64,000 bases of DNA from JACKBK01 sp963707275 (GTDB taxonomy: Bacteria > Chloroflexota > Anaerolineae > JAAEKA01). The notes below the pieces were generated by a model. The model was not told the DNA's origin. It did not search any database and worked only from the letters and a program-made list of their open reading frames with translations. This document shows positions 27,656-36,133 of the stretch, piece by piece. Made by a program: the position numbers and the translations under genes. Position 1 is the first letter of the stretch; every line of letters starts with the position of its first letter. The stretch covers positions 181,758 to 245,757 of the forward strand of contig CAVPPH010000005.1 of the NCBI GenBank assembly GCA_963707275.1. The letters are read 5' to 3'.

Positions 27656-28372
27656 TTACGCCCGCCGCTCAGGCAGAAGCTGGGCCTGCATCGCCTCGAA
27701 CTCTTCAACCGCCTGCTCGTAGTCGTCGTGGCGGCCGATGTCCAGCCAGTAGCCGTCGAACGGGTAGGCCATCACATGCTGCCCGTCGGCCATCAGTTGG
27801 CGCACGAGGTCGGGCAGGTCCAGATACTCGCCGGAAGCGACACGGGTCAAAACAGAGGGCTCCAGCACGTAGACGCCCATGCTGACCTGGTAGTGATGTA
27901 CTGGCTTTTCGATGTAGGCGGTAACGCGGCTGTTGTCGTCGCTTTCGATGATGCCATAGTTGATCTGCTGGCGGCGCTGGTGGGTCGCGATGGTGGCTAC
28001 TGCGCCGTTAGCGCGGTGCTGTGCCAGCATCGCCTGCATATCGAGCGTGGTCAGCACGTCGCCATTCATCACCAGGAAGGTGTCGTCCAGGCCTTCCACC
28101 AGCGCCAGCGGTCCGGCCGTGCCCAACGGCTGCTCCTCGCGCGAGTAGCGCACGCGCAGGCCGAATTTGCTGCCGTCGCCGCAATAGGCCATCATCAGCT
28201 CAGCCAGGTAGCCAACGGCCAGCGTCACCTCCTCGAAACCGTTGGCGGCAAGCTGGCGCAGCACGACCTCGACAATCGGCATCTCGCCCAGCGGCATCAG
28301 TGGCTTGGGCAGCACGGTGGTGAACGGTCGCAGCCGCCGGCCCTTGCCGCCGGCCAGGATCACAGCTCTCAT
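27656..28372 (-). CDS. Sugar-1-phosphate nucleotidyltransferase
   Basis: Makes an NDP-sugar from a sugar-1-phosphate and an NTP. It has 238 residues, covering only the catalytic domain. The nucleotide loop is AVILAGGKGRRLRPFTTVLP, followed by KPLMPLGEMPIVEVVLRQL; the metal-binding Asp is in FLVMNGDVLTT. The sugar-site block EQPLGTAGPLALVEG is typical of RmlA/ManC-like proteins. Which sugar is used cannot be read from the sequence. Confidence 0.85.
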   Translation of the reverse strand: MRAVILAGGKGRRLRPFTTVLPKPLMPLGEMPIVEVVLRQLAANGFEEVTLAVGYLAELMMAYCGDGSKFGLRVRYSREEQPLGTAGPLALVEGLDDTFLVMNGDVLTTLDMQAMLAQHRANGAVATIATHQRRQQINYGIIESDDNSRVTAYIEKPVHHYQVSMGVYVLEPSVLTRVASGEYLDLPDLVRQLMADGQHVMAYPFDGYWLDIGRHDDYEQAVEEFEAMQAQLLPERRA

Positions 28373-28448
28373 GAATTGTAGCCTCGTAGGTCCGGCTACC
28401 AGCCAGACGTTTCGTCGTACCAGCCGGATATCGCGCTGCTAGCGCGAC

Positions 28449-29438
28449 TTACACTTCGTACACGCCCGGCCGGAAGCGCGCCAGGTTCTGGCGCACCCAG
28501 TCGATGGTGATGGCCAGTCCCTCATCCAGCGACACGCGCGGCCGCCATCCGATCAACTCCGCTGCCTTGTGGTTGTCGGCCCAGAGGCGCATCACCTCGC
28601 TCTGCTCGGGGCGCAGGCGCTGGTCATCGCTGACAACGGGCAGGTCCTTGCCCAGCAGACGCAGGATGCGCTGTGCCAACTCGCCGATGGAAATCGTCGC
28701 GTCGGCGCCGATATTGACCTCCTGGCCCACAGCGGCATCGACGCTGGCCATGCGCATGAAACCGTCCACCGTGTCAGCCACAAAGGTGAAGTCGCGTTGC
28801 GGCGTCAGCGAGCCGAGGCGAATCTCGTCCTTGACCAGCGCCTGGGTGATGATAGTCGGGATGACAGCCCGGGCCGACTGGCGCGGCCCGTAGGTGTTGA
28901 AGGGCCGCAGCGTCGCCACCGGCGTCTCGAAGGAACGCACGAAGCTCTCGACGATCTTGTCGGCCCCGATCTTGCTGGCCGAGTAGGGCGACTGGCCTTG
29001 CAGTGGGTGCTTCTCGTCGATAGGCACGTACTGCGCAGTGCCGTAGACCTCGCTGGTGGAGGTATGCACCATCCGCCGCACGCCGTAGTCGCGCGCCGCC
29101 ATCAGCATGTTAAGCGTTCCCACGACGTTCGTGTCCACGACCTCGCGCGGGTGGACGTACGAATAGGGAATGGCGATCAGCGCGCCCAGATGAAAGATCG
29201 CGTCAACACCCTTCACCGCGCCGCGCACCGCCTCGACATCGCGCAGGTCGCCGGCGATCACCTCCACCCGCGTCAGCGCCTCCGCCGGCAGCAGGTTGAG
29301 CAGACCAATATCCGCACGCGATGTGTAGCGCACAAACGCGCGCACCTCGGCGCCTTCGCCAGCCAGCCGTTCGACCAGATGGCTGGCGATGAACCCACCT
29401 GCCCCGGTGACCAGCACCGAGCGGCCCGACCAATTCAT
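28449..29438 (-). CDS. NAD-dependent epimerase/dehydratase (LegB-like SDR)
   Basis: An extended short-chain dehydrogenase of 329 residues. The dinucleotide loop VLVTGAGGFIASHLVERLAG and catalytic SEVYGTAQYVP...SPYSASKIGADK (Ser, Tyr-x3-Lys) are intact. The stretch VRAFVRYTSRADIGLLNLLP and LGALIAIPYSYVHPREVVDT resemble the LegB-type UDP-GlcNAc 4,6-dehydratase subgroup. It is predicted to convert an NDP-sugar to its 4-keto-6-deoxy form, possibly feeding one of the DegT aminotransferases. Confidence 0.82.
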   Translation of the reverse strand: MNWSGRSVLVTGAGGFIASHLVERLAGEGAEVRAFVRYTSRADIGLLNLLPAEALTRVEVIAGDLRDVEAVRGAVKGVDAIFHLGALIAIPYSYVHPREVVDTNVVGTLNMLMAARDYGVRRMVHTSTSEVYGTAQYVPIDEKHPLQGQSPYSASKIGADKIVESFVRSFETPVATLRPFNTYGPRQSARAVIPTIITQALVKDEIRLGSLTPQRDFTFVADTVDGFMRMASVDAAVGQEVNIGADATISIGELAQRILRLLGKDLPVVSDDQRLRPEQSEVMRLWADNHKAAELIGWRPRVSLDEGLAITIDWVRQNLARFRPGVYEV

Positions 29439-29596
29439 GCGTTACCTCCTTAGTCTTCAGTGCGAAAGGCGTTGCGTGTTTCGTACTTCGTATTTCGTGT
29501 CGCAAGTTGCAGATTGCAGGTTGCAGCTTGCGTGAAACTGCGTCCCGCATCTGGCTTCTGCCTTCTGACCTCTGACTTCTGACCTCCGACCTCTCT
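29439..29596. repeat. Spacer of GTTGCAG and TCTGACC low-complexity repeats
   Basis: GCAAGTTGCAGATTGCAGGTTGCAG is followed by reiterations of TTCTGACCTCTGAC. No gene is seen. The TCTGA tract resembles that at 2153-2202. Confidence 0.6.
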
Positions 29597-30547
29597 TCAC
29601 TGATCACCGACCGCCGACCGCCAGTAATCCAGCAGATCGCGCAGCGACTGCTCCCACGGTACCTCTGGCTGCCAGCCGGTCTCGGCGTGCAAACGGTCGT
29701 AACTGCCGACCTGCGCTGGCACGTCAGCCGGCTGCATCCGGCGCGGGTCGCGGCGCACTTCGATGTCACGCACTGTGGAGAGCGCCAGCAGTCCGTCCAG
29801 CAGCTCCTGGATGCTGCGCCCCGTCCCGGAGCAGACGTTGTAGACCTGGCCCGGCCGGCCGTGTGCCAGCGCCAGCCAGTAAGCCCGCGCAACGTCACGT
29901 ACATCCAGGAAGTCGCGCTGCGCCGTCAGGTTGCCGACTTCGATCACCGGGGCGCGCAGCCCGCGTTCGATCTCAGCGATCTGGCGGGCAAAAGCGGCCG
30001 TGACAAACGCCGGACTCTGACGTGGGCCAACGATGTTGAAGGTGCGCGTGCGAATCACCGCCAGGCCGGCCGCGCTGACCATGCCGCCAACCAAATCCTG
30101 CGTCGCCTTGGTGACAGCGTACTGAGTAACCGGACGAAAGACCTGCGCCTCGCTGATCGGGTTCTCGTCCGGGGTTGTCACACCATATTGCGCGCTGGAG
30201 CCGGCGATCAGCACCGTGCAGCCGGGCGCAAGCTCCTTGACAGCCTCCAGCAGCGCAATCGTCGCGAACACGTTGACTGCGTAGAGATCGCTGACCGGCG
30301 CGGCCGGATTGGTCAGCGCGGCCAGATGCACCAGCCAGTCGGGCTGTGTCTCGCCGACGACGCGGCGCAAGGCGGCTTCGTCGCGCAGATCCAGCAACTC
30401 CAGTCGATACCTGGCGGTCTGCGTGGTAGCGCCAACGCGATCGACGCCGACCACGCGAATGCCCTGCGCCAGAAACAGCTCCGTCAGGTAGCTGCCACAG
30501 AATCCGGCCGCGCCGGTGATCAACGCGGTGCGAGGCTGCTCAGCCAT
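29597..30547 (-). CDS. GDP-mannose 4,6-dehydratase/reductase-like SDR
   Basis: An extended SDR of 316 residues starting at ATG 30547, which overlaps the upstream glycosyltransferase by eight bases. The cofactor loop is ALITGAAGFCGSYLTELFLA; the catalytic Ser and Tyr-Lys are in IAGSSAQYGV and QYAVTKATQDLV. NVFATIALLEAVKELAPG and RTFNIVGPRQSPAFVTAAFA place it in the GDP-mannose dehydratase/Rmd subgroup. It could make GDP-4-keto-6-deoxymannose or GDP-rhamnose; the sequence alone does not decide. Confidence 0.82.
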   Translation of the reverse strand: MAEQPRTALITGAAGFCGSYLTELFLAQGIRVVGVDRVGATTQTARYRLELLDLRDEAALRRVVGETQPDWLVHLAALTNPAAPVSDLYAVNVFATIALLEAVKELAPGCTVLIAGSSAQYGVTTPDENPISEAQVFRPVTQYAVTKATQDLVGGMVSAAGLAVIRTRTFNIVGPRQSPAFVTAAFARQIAEIERGLRAPVIEVGNLTAQRDFLDVRDVARAYWLALAHGRPGQVYNVCSGTGRSIQELLDGLLALSTVRDIEVRRDPRRMQPADVPAQVGSYDRLHAETGWQPEVPWEQSLRDLLDYWRSAVGDQ

Positions 30548-31778
30548 GCTGCTCTGCCGTTCGCGTGCCGCGCAACACCTGCGCGTACAGGGCCGCCAAT
30601 TGACCGCGCACCCGCGGCCAGGTGTAGGTCTGCGCGTTTTCCACGGCGGCGCGACCGAGGGAACTGGCCAGATCAGGATCGCGCGCCACGCGCAGCACAG
30701 CTGCTGCCAGCGCATTGGGATCGTCCGGCGCGACCAGCAGCGCGTTGACACCGTCCTGCGCCATGTCTGGAATGCCGCCGACCGCTGTCGCCACCACCGG
30801 TAGCCCGCAGGCCGATGCCTCGATCAGTACGTTAGGTTGGTTATCCACCGCGCTGGAGATGACCAGGATATCGGCTCTGTCATAAGCGTGCATCATCGCG
30901 TCGAAGGCAAGCCGTCCCGGGAACTCGATTGGCAAGCGTTGCGCCGCGGCCGCGGCCACCATGTCAGGCCGCCGCGGGCCGTCGCCGATCATGGTCAGCG
31001 TGGCTCCCGGCAGATCGTGGCGCAACCGGGCGAAGGCATCGACCATCAACACCGGGTTGCCCGAGTCGTCGAAACTCTTGATCCACAACAGCGCCGGGCG
31101 GTCGGGATCTGCCAGCCGGCTCGATTCCCGACCCGGTGGGGTCGGCTGGAACAGTTCCTGCTCAACCACGTTGGGGATGACGACCGGCTGCAATCCCAAA
31201 CGTTCAAACACGCGGCCGGTAAAGGGCGACAGCACGATCAACGCATCCAGCAACTTCAGCAGCGCGCGCACACTGGTCCTGTGGGCCGCAGCGAACTCGG
31301 CTGCCTTGCCGCCGTGATAGGTCGCGACAGCAGGCACGTCCTTCAGCCAGCGCACTGGCGCAACCGCCAGCATTGGCAGGTAGAAGCCCCAGTACGACGC
31401 CAGGTGCGCGTGGATCAGATCGGCGCCGGCCGCTGCACGCCACAGGCGCAGCGGCACGATCACCACCTGCGCGGCCGGCAGCAGCCACTTGCCCAGCCTG
31501 CCCAGCCGCCGCAACCCCTGCACGTTGGTATCTACGGGTCGAACCATCGCGCCTTCGGCCCGCAGGCTGCGTTCCAGCACCTCGACTTGTGTCGAAACGC
31601 CACCCGGCCTCGGGTAGTGCGGGCCAAGGACGCAGATCGTCAGCCCGAGAAACAGCGACTCTGGCTGCACGACCTCATTGTCAGACGCGGTAGGCGACGG
31701 CGCGGAGAAGTTCAACTCTTTCGAATACGTTGAACTCCGTTCGGTCGCTCTGCTCGTTGGCGTCGTCTGGGTGGTCAT
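30540..31778 (-). CDS. Glycosyltransferase family 4
   Basis: A GT-B enzyme of up to 412 residues. The recognisable enzyme starts around residue 48 with ICVLGPHYPRPGGVSTQVEV; the preceding stretch (TERSSTYSKELNFSAPS) is encoded by the palindromic repeat at 31709-31736, so the true start may be downstream. The C-terminal half has VLMVDAFARLRHDLPGATLT, GDGPRRPDMVAAAA and ILVISSAVDNQPNVLIEASA with GLPVVATAVGGIPDM. It overlaps the SDR gene downstream. Confidence 0.85.
   Translation of the reverse strand: MTTQTTPTSRATERSSTYSKELNFSAPSPTASDNEVVQPESLFLGLTICVLGPHYPRPGGVSTQVEVLERSLRAEGAMVRPVDTNVQGLRRLGRLGKWLLPAAQVVIVPLRLWRAAAGADLIHAHLASYWGFYLPMLAVAPVRWLKDVPAVATYHGGKAAEFAAAHRTSVRALLKLLDALIVLSPFTGRVFERLGLQPVVIPNVVEQELFQPTPPGRESSRLADPDRPALLWIKSFDDSGNPVLMVDAFARLRHDLPGATLTMIGDGPRRPDMVAAAAAQRLPIEFPGRLAFDAMMHAYDRADILVISSAVDNQPNVLIEASACGLPVVATAVGGIPDMAQDGVNALLVAPDDPNALAAAVLRVARDPDLASSLGRAAVENAQTYTWPRVRGQLAALYAQVLRGTRTAEQHG
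31709..31736. repeat. Palindromic repeat, 8-bp arms, in a glycosyltransferase N-terminus
   Basis: AGTTCAAC (31709-31716) pairs with GTTGAACT (31729-31736) over TCTTTCGAATAC. The stems are nearly the same as at 20718-20748. Confidence 0.6.
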
Positions 31779-31826
31779 ATGCTTGCTCTGCCGGCATTAT
31801 ACAGCGACGGCGGTCAGCCGGCAGAT

Positions 31827-32931
31827 TCAGCCGTAGAACTCAGCGATGGCAGCAACGACCTGCTCCTGCTGCGCGGCAGTCAGCTCGGGATACATTGGCA
31901 GCGACAACACCTCGCGCCCGGCCTGCTCAGCCACGGGGAGCGACCCTTCGCGCATTCCCAGGTCCGCGTACAGCCCTTGCAGGTGCAGCGGCAGCGGGTA
32001 GTAGATGATCGCGCCAATACCGCGGCTGTTGAGGAAGGCCAGCAGTTCATCCCGCCGCGGCGCGCGCAGCGTGTACTGGTGGTAGACGTGGCGCACGTCC
32101 GGGCGGACGACAGGCGTCGTCACCGGCGCGCCGGAGGCCGCCAGCAGGGCATCGTAGCGGGCAGCCACCTCGGCACGCTGCTCCTGCCAGCCTGCCAGAT
32201 AGCGCAATTTCACCCGCAGCACCGCGGCTTGCAGACTGTCCAGCCGCGAGTTGAAACCCAGTTCCTGGTGAAAATAGCGGTCCTTGCCGCCCTGTCGCCG
32301 CAGCAGGTCGATGCGCCCGGCCAACGCGGCGTCATCGGTGACCACCATGCCGGCGTCGCCGTACGCGCCCAGGTTCTTGGTCGGGTAGAAGCTCAGGCAG
32401 CCGACCGTGCCGATGCTGCCGGCTCGCCGCCCTTTGTAGTCTGCGCCGATGGCCTGGGCCGCGTCCTCGATGACGTGCAGGTTATGCTGCCGGGCGATGG
32501 CCATGATCGCATCCATGTCGGCCGGCTGGCCGTAGAGATGCACCGGCACGATGGCCTTGGTGCGCGGCGTGACCGCAGCGGCAACAGCCGCCGGGTCGAT
32601 GTTGAACGTGTCGGCGCTCGATGTCCACGAAGACCGGCGTCGCGCCGCTGTGACTGATCGTGTTGGCCGTTGCCACGAAGGTGAAGGGCGTCGTGATCAC
32701 CTCGTCGCCGGGGCCGATATCCAGCGCGGCCAGCGCCAGCCGCAGCGCATCGGTGCCCGATGCGACGCCGACGCCGTGTGCGCAGTCGCAGAACGCGGCA
32801 ACTTCCCGCTCCAGCGCCGCAACATCGGGGCCAAGCACAAACTGGCTGCTCTCCAACACTCGATTGATGGCCTCAGCGATCTCATCGCGTAAGGCGTCGT
32901 ACTGGACTTTCAGGTCCAGGATTGGAATCAT
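31827..32931 (-). CDS. DegT/DnrJ/EryC1-family aminotransferase, WbpE/WlbC-like (frameshifted)
   Basis: A PLP-dependent sugar aminotransferase starting MIPILDLKVQYDALRDEI, the N-terminal form seen in WbpE/WlbC. It also has SGTDALRLALAALDIGPGDE and TTPFTFVATANTI. An extra base near 32615 breaks the frame; without it the reading is VFVDIEADTFNIDPAAVAAA, then VPVHLYGQPADMDAIM. The PLP Asp is in VIEDAAQAIG and the Schiff-base Lys in LSFYPTKNLGAYGDAG. About 368 residues. With the dehydrogenase, WlbA-like and acetyltransferase genes it would complete a UDP-diacetamido-uronic acid pathway. Confidence 0.84.
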
Positions 32932-32939
32932 GAAGGGTG

Positions 32940-33023
32940 AACTCCTCTTGGGAAGACGGATGACAGGGTGACAAGGTGACGGGGTGATAGAGTGACCGAA
33001 TTGACCTGCAACCTGCAACTTGC
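32940..33023. repeat. GGTGACA and CAACTTGC low-complexity spacer
   Basis: GACAGGGTGACAAGGTGACGGGGTGATAG is followed by ACCTGCAACCTGCAACTTGCC. It belongs to the same general class of short-unit spacers as 29439-29596. No gene seen. Confidence 0.55.
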
Positions 33024-33803
33024 CTACTCGCCACCTGCGTCGACATACTCTTCCGGCGACACATCGCGCACCACGCGCGCCGGGCTGCCCATGACCAGCT
33101 TGCCGGGTGGGACATTGCGCGTTACTACCGATCCGGCGGCCACGAAGGCCTCCGCGCCGATTTCGACGCTGGGTAATAGCGTGACGTTGGCGCCGATACG
33201 CGCACCGCGGCGAATGGTCGGGCCGCCGCGTTGTGCAAAGCGCGCCTCAGTGCGCCCCATGAAGTTGTCGTTGCTGGTCACGACGCAGGGCGCGATGAAG
33301 CAGTGTTCCTCGATGGTCGTCCAGGCGGCGATATACGCGCCGGTCTGGAGCTTGCTGTCGCTGCCGATGCTGACCTCGTTTTCCACCGTCACGTGCGTGC
33401 CGACGATCACCCGGTCGCCGATCTGGCAGCCCTCGCGCACGAAGGCGTGCTCGCCCAGCAAGCACTGGCTGCCGACCGTCGTCCCGGCGTAGACGACCGC
33501 GCCGGCGCCGATGTTCGTCTCATCGCCGATGACCAAGGGCCACGGGTCGGCAGGCGGATGCACCGTGCTGGTGACCGCCGGACGGGGCAGGCGTCCCAGC
33601 ACCGCGTGCGCTTGCACGTGGCAGCCTGCGCCCAGACGAGTGCCGGCATGGATCACCGCATGATGGCCGAGCGAGCAACCCGGCCCGATCCACGCGCCGG
33701 CCTCGATCACCACACCGAAACCCAGCGTACACCCGTCACCGATGACGGCATCGGGAGCCACACAAGCATCCGTCCAGTCCGGGTTTCCCTTGACTTCCTT
33801 CAT
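33024..33803 (-). CDS. Left-handed beta-helix N-acyltransferase (WlbB/WbpD-like)
   Basis: A hexapeptide-repeat acyltransferase of 259 residues. Coils run from APDAVIGDGCTLGFGVVIEA to IRRGARIGANVTLLPSVEIG. The segment CVVTSNDNFMGRTEARF and the ending FVAAGSVVTRNVPPGKLVMG resemble WlbB/WbpD-type UDP-sugar N-acetyltransferases, though those are usually shorter (about 190 residues). It starts four bases inside the uridine kinase gene, indicating coupling. LpxA-like acyl specificity is the alternative. Confidence 0.8.
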   Translation of the reverse strand: MKEVKGNPDWTDACVAPDAVIGDGCTLGFGVVIEAGAWIGPGCSLGHHAVIHAGTRLGAGCHVQAHAVLGRLPRPAVTSTVHPPADPWPLVIGDETNIGAGAVVYAGTTVGSQCLLGEHAFVREGCQIGDRVIVGTHVTVENEVSIGSDSKLQTGAYIAAWTTIEEHCFIAPCVVTSNDNFMGRTEARFAQRGGPTIRRGARIGANVTLLPSVEIGAEAFVAAGSVVTRNVPPGKLVMGSPARVVRDVSPEEYVDAGGE

Positions 33804-34468
33804 TTCCCGGCTTTCCCGCTTCCATCCCCTGGCTCGGCCGCCCCCAGCAACGTCTGCACACGCGCCACAACCATGTCCAGCGCGACCTTGTTGTGGCCGC
33901 CTTCGGGGATGATCACGTCGGCGTAGCGCTTGCTGGGTTCGACGAACTCCAGATGCATGGGCCGTACCGTCGTCAGGTACTGCTCGACCACCGAGTCCAG
34001 CGACCGGCTGCGGTCCTTGATGTCGCGATTCAACCGGCGGATGAAGCGGATGTCAGAATCGGCATCCACGAAGATCTTGACGTCGAACAGCTCGCGCAGG
34101 GCGCGCTCGGCGAAGATCAGGATGCCCTCGACCAGGATCACCGGCTCTGGCTGCACGAGCCGCGTCTCGCTGGTGCGCGTGAAAGTGCGAAAGTCGTAGA
34201 CGGGAATGTTGACTGGCTGGCCGCTGCGCAGCGTCTGGAGATGCTCAACCAGCAGCGGCGTTTCGAGCGAATCCGGGTGATCGAAGTTGAGGCGGGCACG
34301 CTCGGCCATCGGCAGATTCGAGGCGTCGTAGTAATACGAGTCGTGCTGAATGAACGCGATGCGGTTCCAGCCCACCTTCTCCAGGATCGCGTGCGCGACC
34401 GTGGTCTTGCCGGACCCGGTGCCGCCCGCCACGCCGATCACAATCGGTCGCGTCTCTGCGCTCATCAT
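33800..34468 (-). CDS. udk: Uridine kinase
   Basis: Phosphorylates uridine/cytidine with ATP or GTP. The protein has 222 residues, close to the family's usual length. The P-loop is IGVAGGTGSGKTTVAHAILE; other family blocks are FIQHDSYYYD, NFDHPDSLETPLLVEHLQTL, PVYDFRTFTR and VILVEGILIFAERALRELFD. The start ATG 34468 follows AAGGAGGAACAATC and overlaps the ResB-like stop. Supplying UMP/UTP would suit a neighbourhood that consumes UDP-sugars, and the nucleoside importer at the start of the window. Confidence 0.93.
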   Translation of the reverse strand: MMSAETRPIVIGVAGGTGSGKTTVAHAILEKVGWNRIAFIQHDSYYYDASNLPMAERARLNFDHPDSLETPLLVEHLQTLRSGQPVNIPVYDFRTFTRTSETRLVQPEPVILVEGILIFAERALRELFDVKIFVDADSDIRFIRRLNRDIKDRSRSLDSVVEQYLTTVRPMHLEFVEPSKRYADVIIPEGGHNKVALDMVVARVQTLLGAAEPGDGSGKAGK

Positions 34469-35880
34469 GATTGTTCCTCCTTGCCATAGGTCGCGGCCCA
34501 GGCAGCCAGCCACCGGCTTGCCGCACGCCACGACCACGCAGGGTCGAGACTGGCCTGCACAGCGACCTGTCCGCGCTGGCGCTGCACTGACAGAGAAAGC
34601 CGGCCAGCTGGCCGCCAGAGCGCCAGCAGGACGCCCAACGCAGCCAGCGCAATGCCGAGCCAGATCAACGGCCGGGCCGGGTCATAGCTGACATCGACGG
34701 TAACGAACTGGCCGCTGCGCAGCAGCAGCGTGTCGTCGCCGACGCCCATGCTCGCGTCGCCTTCGACAAACTCGTTCAGCACCGGGTCGCGCTGGCCGGC
34801 GCGAAAGGCCTGGACCAGAAAGGTCGGCCCGGCGAAGCCGCGCTCCGGCAGCGCGGGGAAGCTGACAATGCTGAAAACAAGCTGGCGGTCGGGCAGCAAA
34901 AACACCTGCTCCGAACGCGGCTGGTCGAACACCAGCGTCAGCGATGGCGCGGCCGTGCTCTGCGCCTCCATCCGCTGGAGTTGCAGGGCAATTCCATCAG
35001 ACCCGTCTGCACCGACCACCAGCGCAGGGCCTTGCGCACGCCGTCGGAGCGCCAGACCGCCAGCGCGCGCCGCGCCGCCCGCCGAAAACGAGACCGTCTG
35101 CGACACACCGGTCGAATCGGAGATGGTGACCTCGGTCAACGCGCCGTCCGCGCCGGGGCTGGCGCTCAGCAGGCTGCCCGGCTGATTTGCCAGCGATACC
35201 GTTTCGCCCGGAGCGAGGGTGATCGCACTTTCCTGCCAGCCCACGAGTTGCCCCAGCCAGAGGCTTACCAGCACCACCAGCAGCCCGCTGTAGACCAGGA
35301 CCGGTGCGATCACACCGACGCGGCTACGCTCGGCCACCATTTGGGTTACGTCGCCCTCGCCGGAGGAAACAACCCGCCACCCCTCGTTGGCCAGATCCTC
35401 TTGCAGGCCCGCGCCGGTCACGTCCGGTTCCAGGCGGACGGCGGCGTGCAGCGGCCAGCGCTGCGCCTCGGCCGCCGCGCTGTGCGGGTCCGGGTCGCGC
35501 AGCCGCCACAGCACGCTGCCGATGGCCAGTCCAAGCCGCAGCAACAGGATGAACGCCAGCAGCCCGGCCAGCGCCTGGAACCAGAGGCTGTGCCAGAGAT
35601 TGAACAGCCCGACTCCCGCCATCAGATCGCCCGGCGCGCCGTATCGGGCAGCCGTCTCGGCCAGCCAACGGGCCGCAGCATCAGGCTCGCCGCGGTCGGC
35701 TGGCAATTGTGGCAACAACAGACTGGCCAGCAGCGCGGCAACGACCAGCGCCGCCACGACTGCCAGCAGCGTGTTGCTGGCCAGCGCGCGGTAGAGGCGG
35801 TCGATGGGATGCTCGGTGTTGGCGGGTGTCGCCGGCGCTGACTGAACCGGGACGGCCGGCGGCGAGTCGTGGCGAGTCAC
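34465..35880 (-). CDS. ResB-like cytochrome c biogenesis protein
   Basis: A membrane protein of about 471 residues. It has three hydrophobic spans near the N-terminus, then a large extracytoplasmic part and a final span (LIWLGIALAALGVLLALWRP). The pattern, with SLWFQALAGLLAFILLLRLG and SRVGVIAPVLVYSGLLVVLV, matches ResB of the system II cytochrome c maturation pathway. I place the start at GTG 35880 because the more distal start lies inside the tRNA terminator. No CcsA-like partner is next to it. The diheme cytochromes at 49-50.7 kb would be clients of such a pathway. Confidence 0.75.
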   Translation of the reverse strand: MTRHDSPPAVPVQSAPATPANTEHPIDRLYRALASNTLLAVVAALVVAALLASLLLPQLPADRGEPDAAARWLAETAARYGAPGDLMAGVGLFNLWHSLWFQALAGLLAFILLLRLGLAIGSVLWRLRDPDPHSAAAEAQRWPLHAAVRLEPDVTGAGLQEDLANEGWRVVSSGEGDVTQMVAERSRVGVIAPVLVYSGLLVVLVSLWLGQLVGWQESAITLAPGETVSLANQPGSLLSASPGADGALTEVTISDSTGVSQTVSFSAGGAARAGGLALRRRAQGPALVVGADGSDGIALQLQRMEAQSTAAPSLTLVFDQPRSEQVFLLPDRQLVFSIVSFPALPERGFAGPTFLVQAFRAGQRDPVLNEFVEGDASMGVGDDTLLLRSGQFVTVDVSYDPARPLIWLGIALAALGVLLALWRPAGRLSLSVQRQRGQVAVQASLDPAWSWRAASRWLAAWAATYGKEEQS

Positions 35881-35910
35881 AAGGGCCTCAGTGAACAGTT
35901 GGTTGAATAG

Positions 35911-35939
35911 AAAAGCCCCAACCCAGGCGGTTGGGGCTA
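35911..35939 (-). terminator. Intrinsic terminator of the tRNA-Thr transcript
   Basis: On the minus strand AGCCCCAACC pairs with GGTTGGGGCT over a GCCTG loop and is followed by TTTTC. It lies about 50 bases downstream of the tRNA. Confidence 0.85.
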
Positions 35940-35986
35940 CAAAATACAAGCCCCGCCTGCGTCGTGCGCCTGGCGAGGCTGGGAGG

Positions 35987-36059
35987 AGCCACCCGTCGGA
36001 TTTGAACCGACGACCGGCGCATTACGAATGCGCTGCTCTACCGACTGAGCTAGGGTGGC
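35987..36059 (-). tRNA. tRNA-Thr (anticodon CGT)
   Basis: A 73-base cloverleaf on the minus strand. The acceptor GCCACCC pairs with GGGTGGC; the D arm is GCTC/GAGC; the anticodon arm GCGCA-TTCGTAA-TGCGC places CGT as the anticodon; the T arm is GTCGG-TTCAAAT-CCGAC. The discriminator base is T. CCA is not encoded. Confidence 0.95.
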
Positions 36060-36087
36060 GCAGTGCCGGAAACCGCCCGGCAATACG

Positions 36088-36116
36088 ATTATAATCAGCT
36101 AACACATGAACGCCAA
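36088..36116 (-). promoter_or_regulatory. Sigma-70-type promoter for tRNA-Thr
   Basis: On the minus strand TTGGCG (36116-36111) and TATAAT (36093-36088) are separated by exactly 17 bases, placing transcription start about 20 bases upstream of the tRNA. Confidence 0.75.
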
Positions 36117-36133
36117 ATGAGGCTTGGCGGAGG

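Noticed and set aside
35881..35949. ResB-like start at the codon at 35949
   Set aside because: Those 23 codons are the tRNA terminator hairpin and its flank read through; GTG 35880 is more likely.
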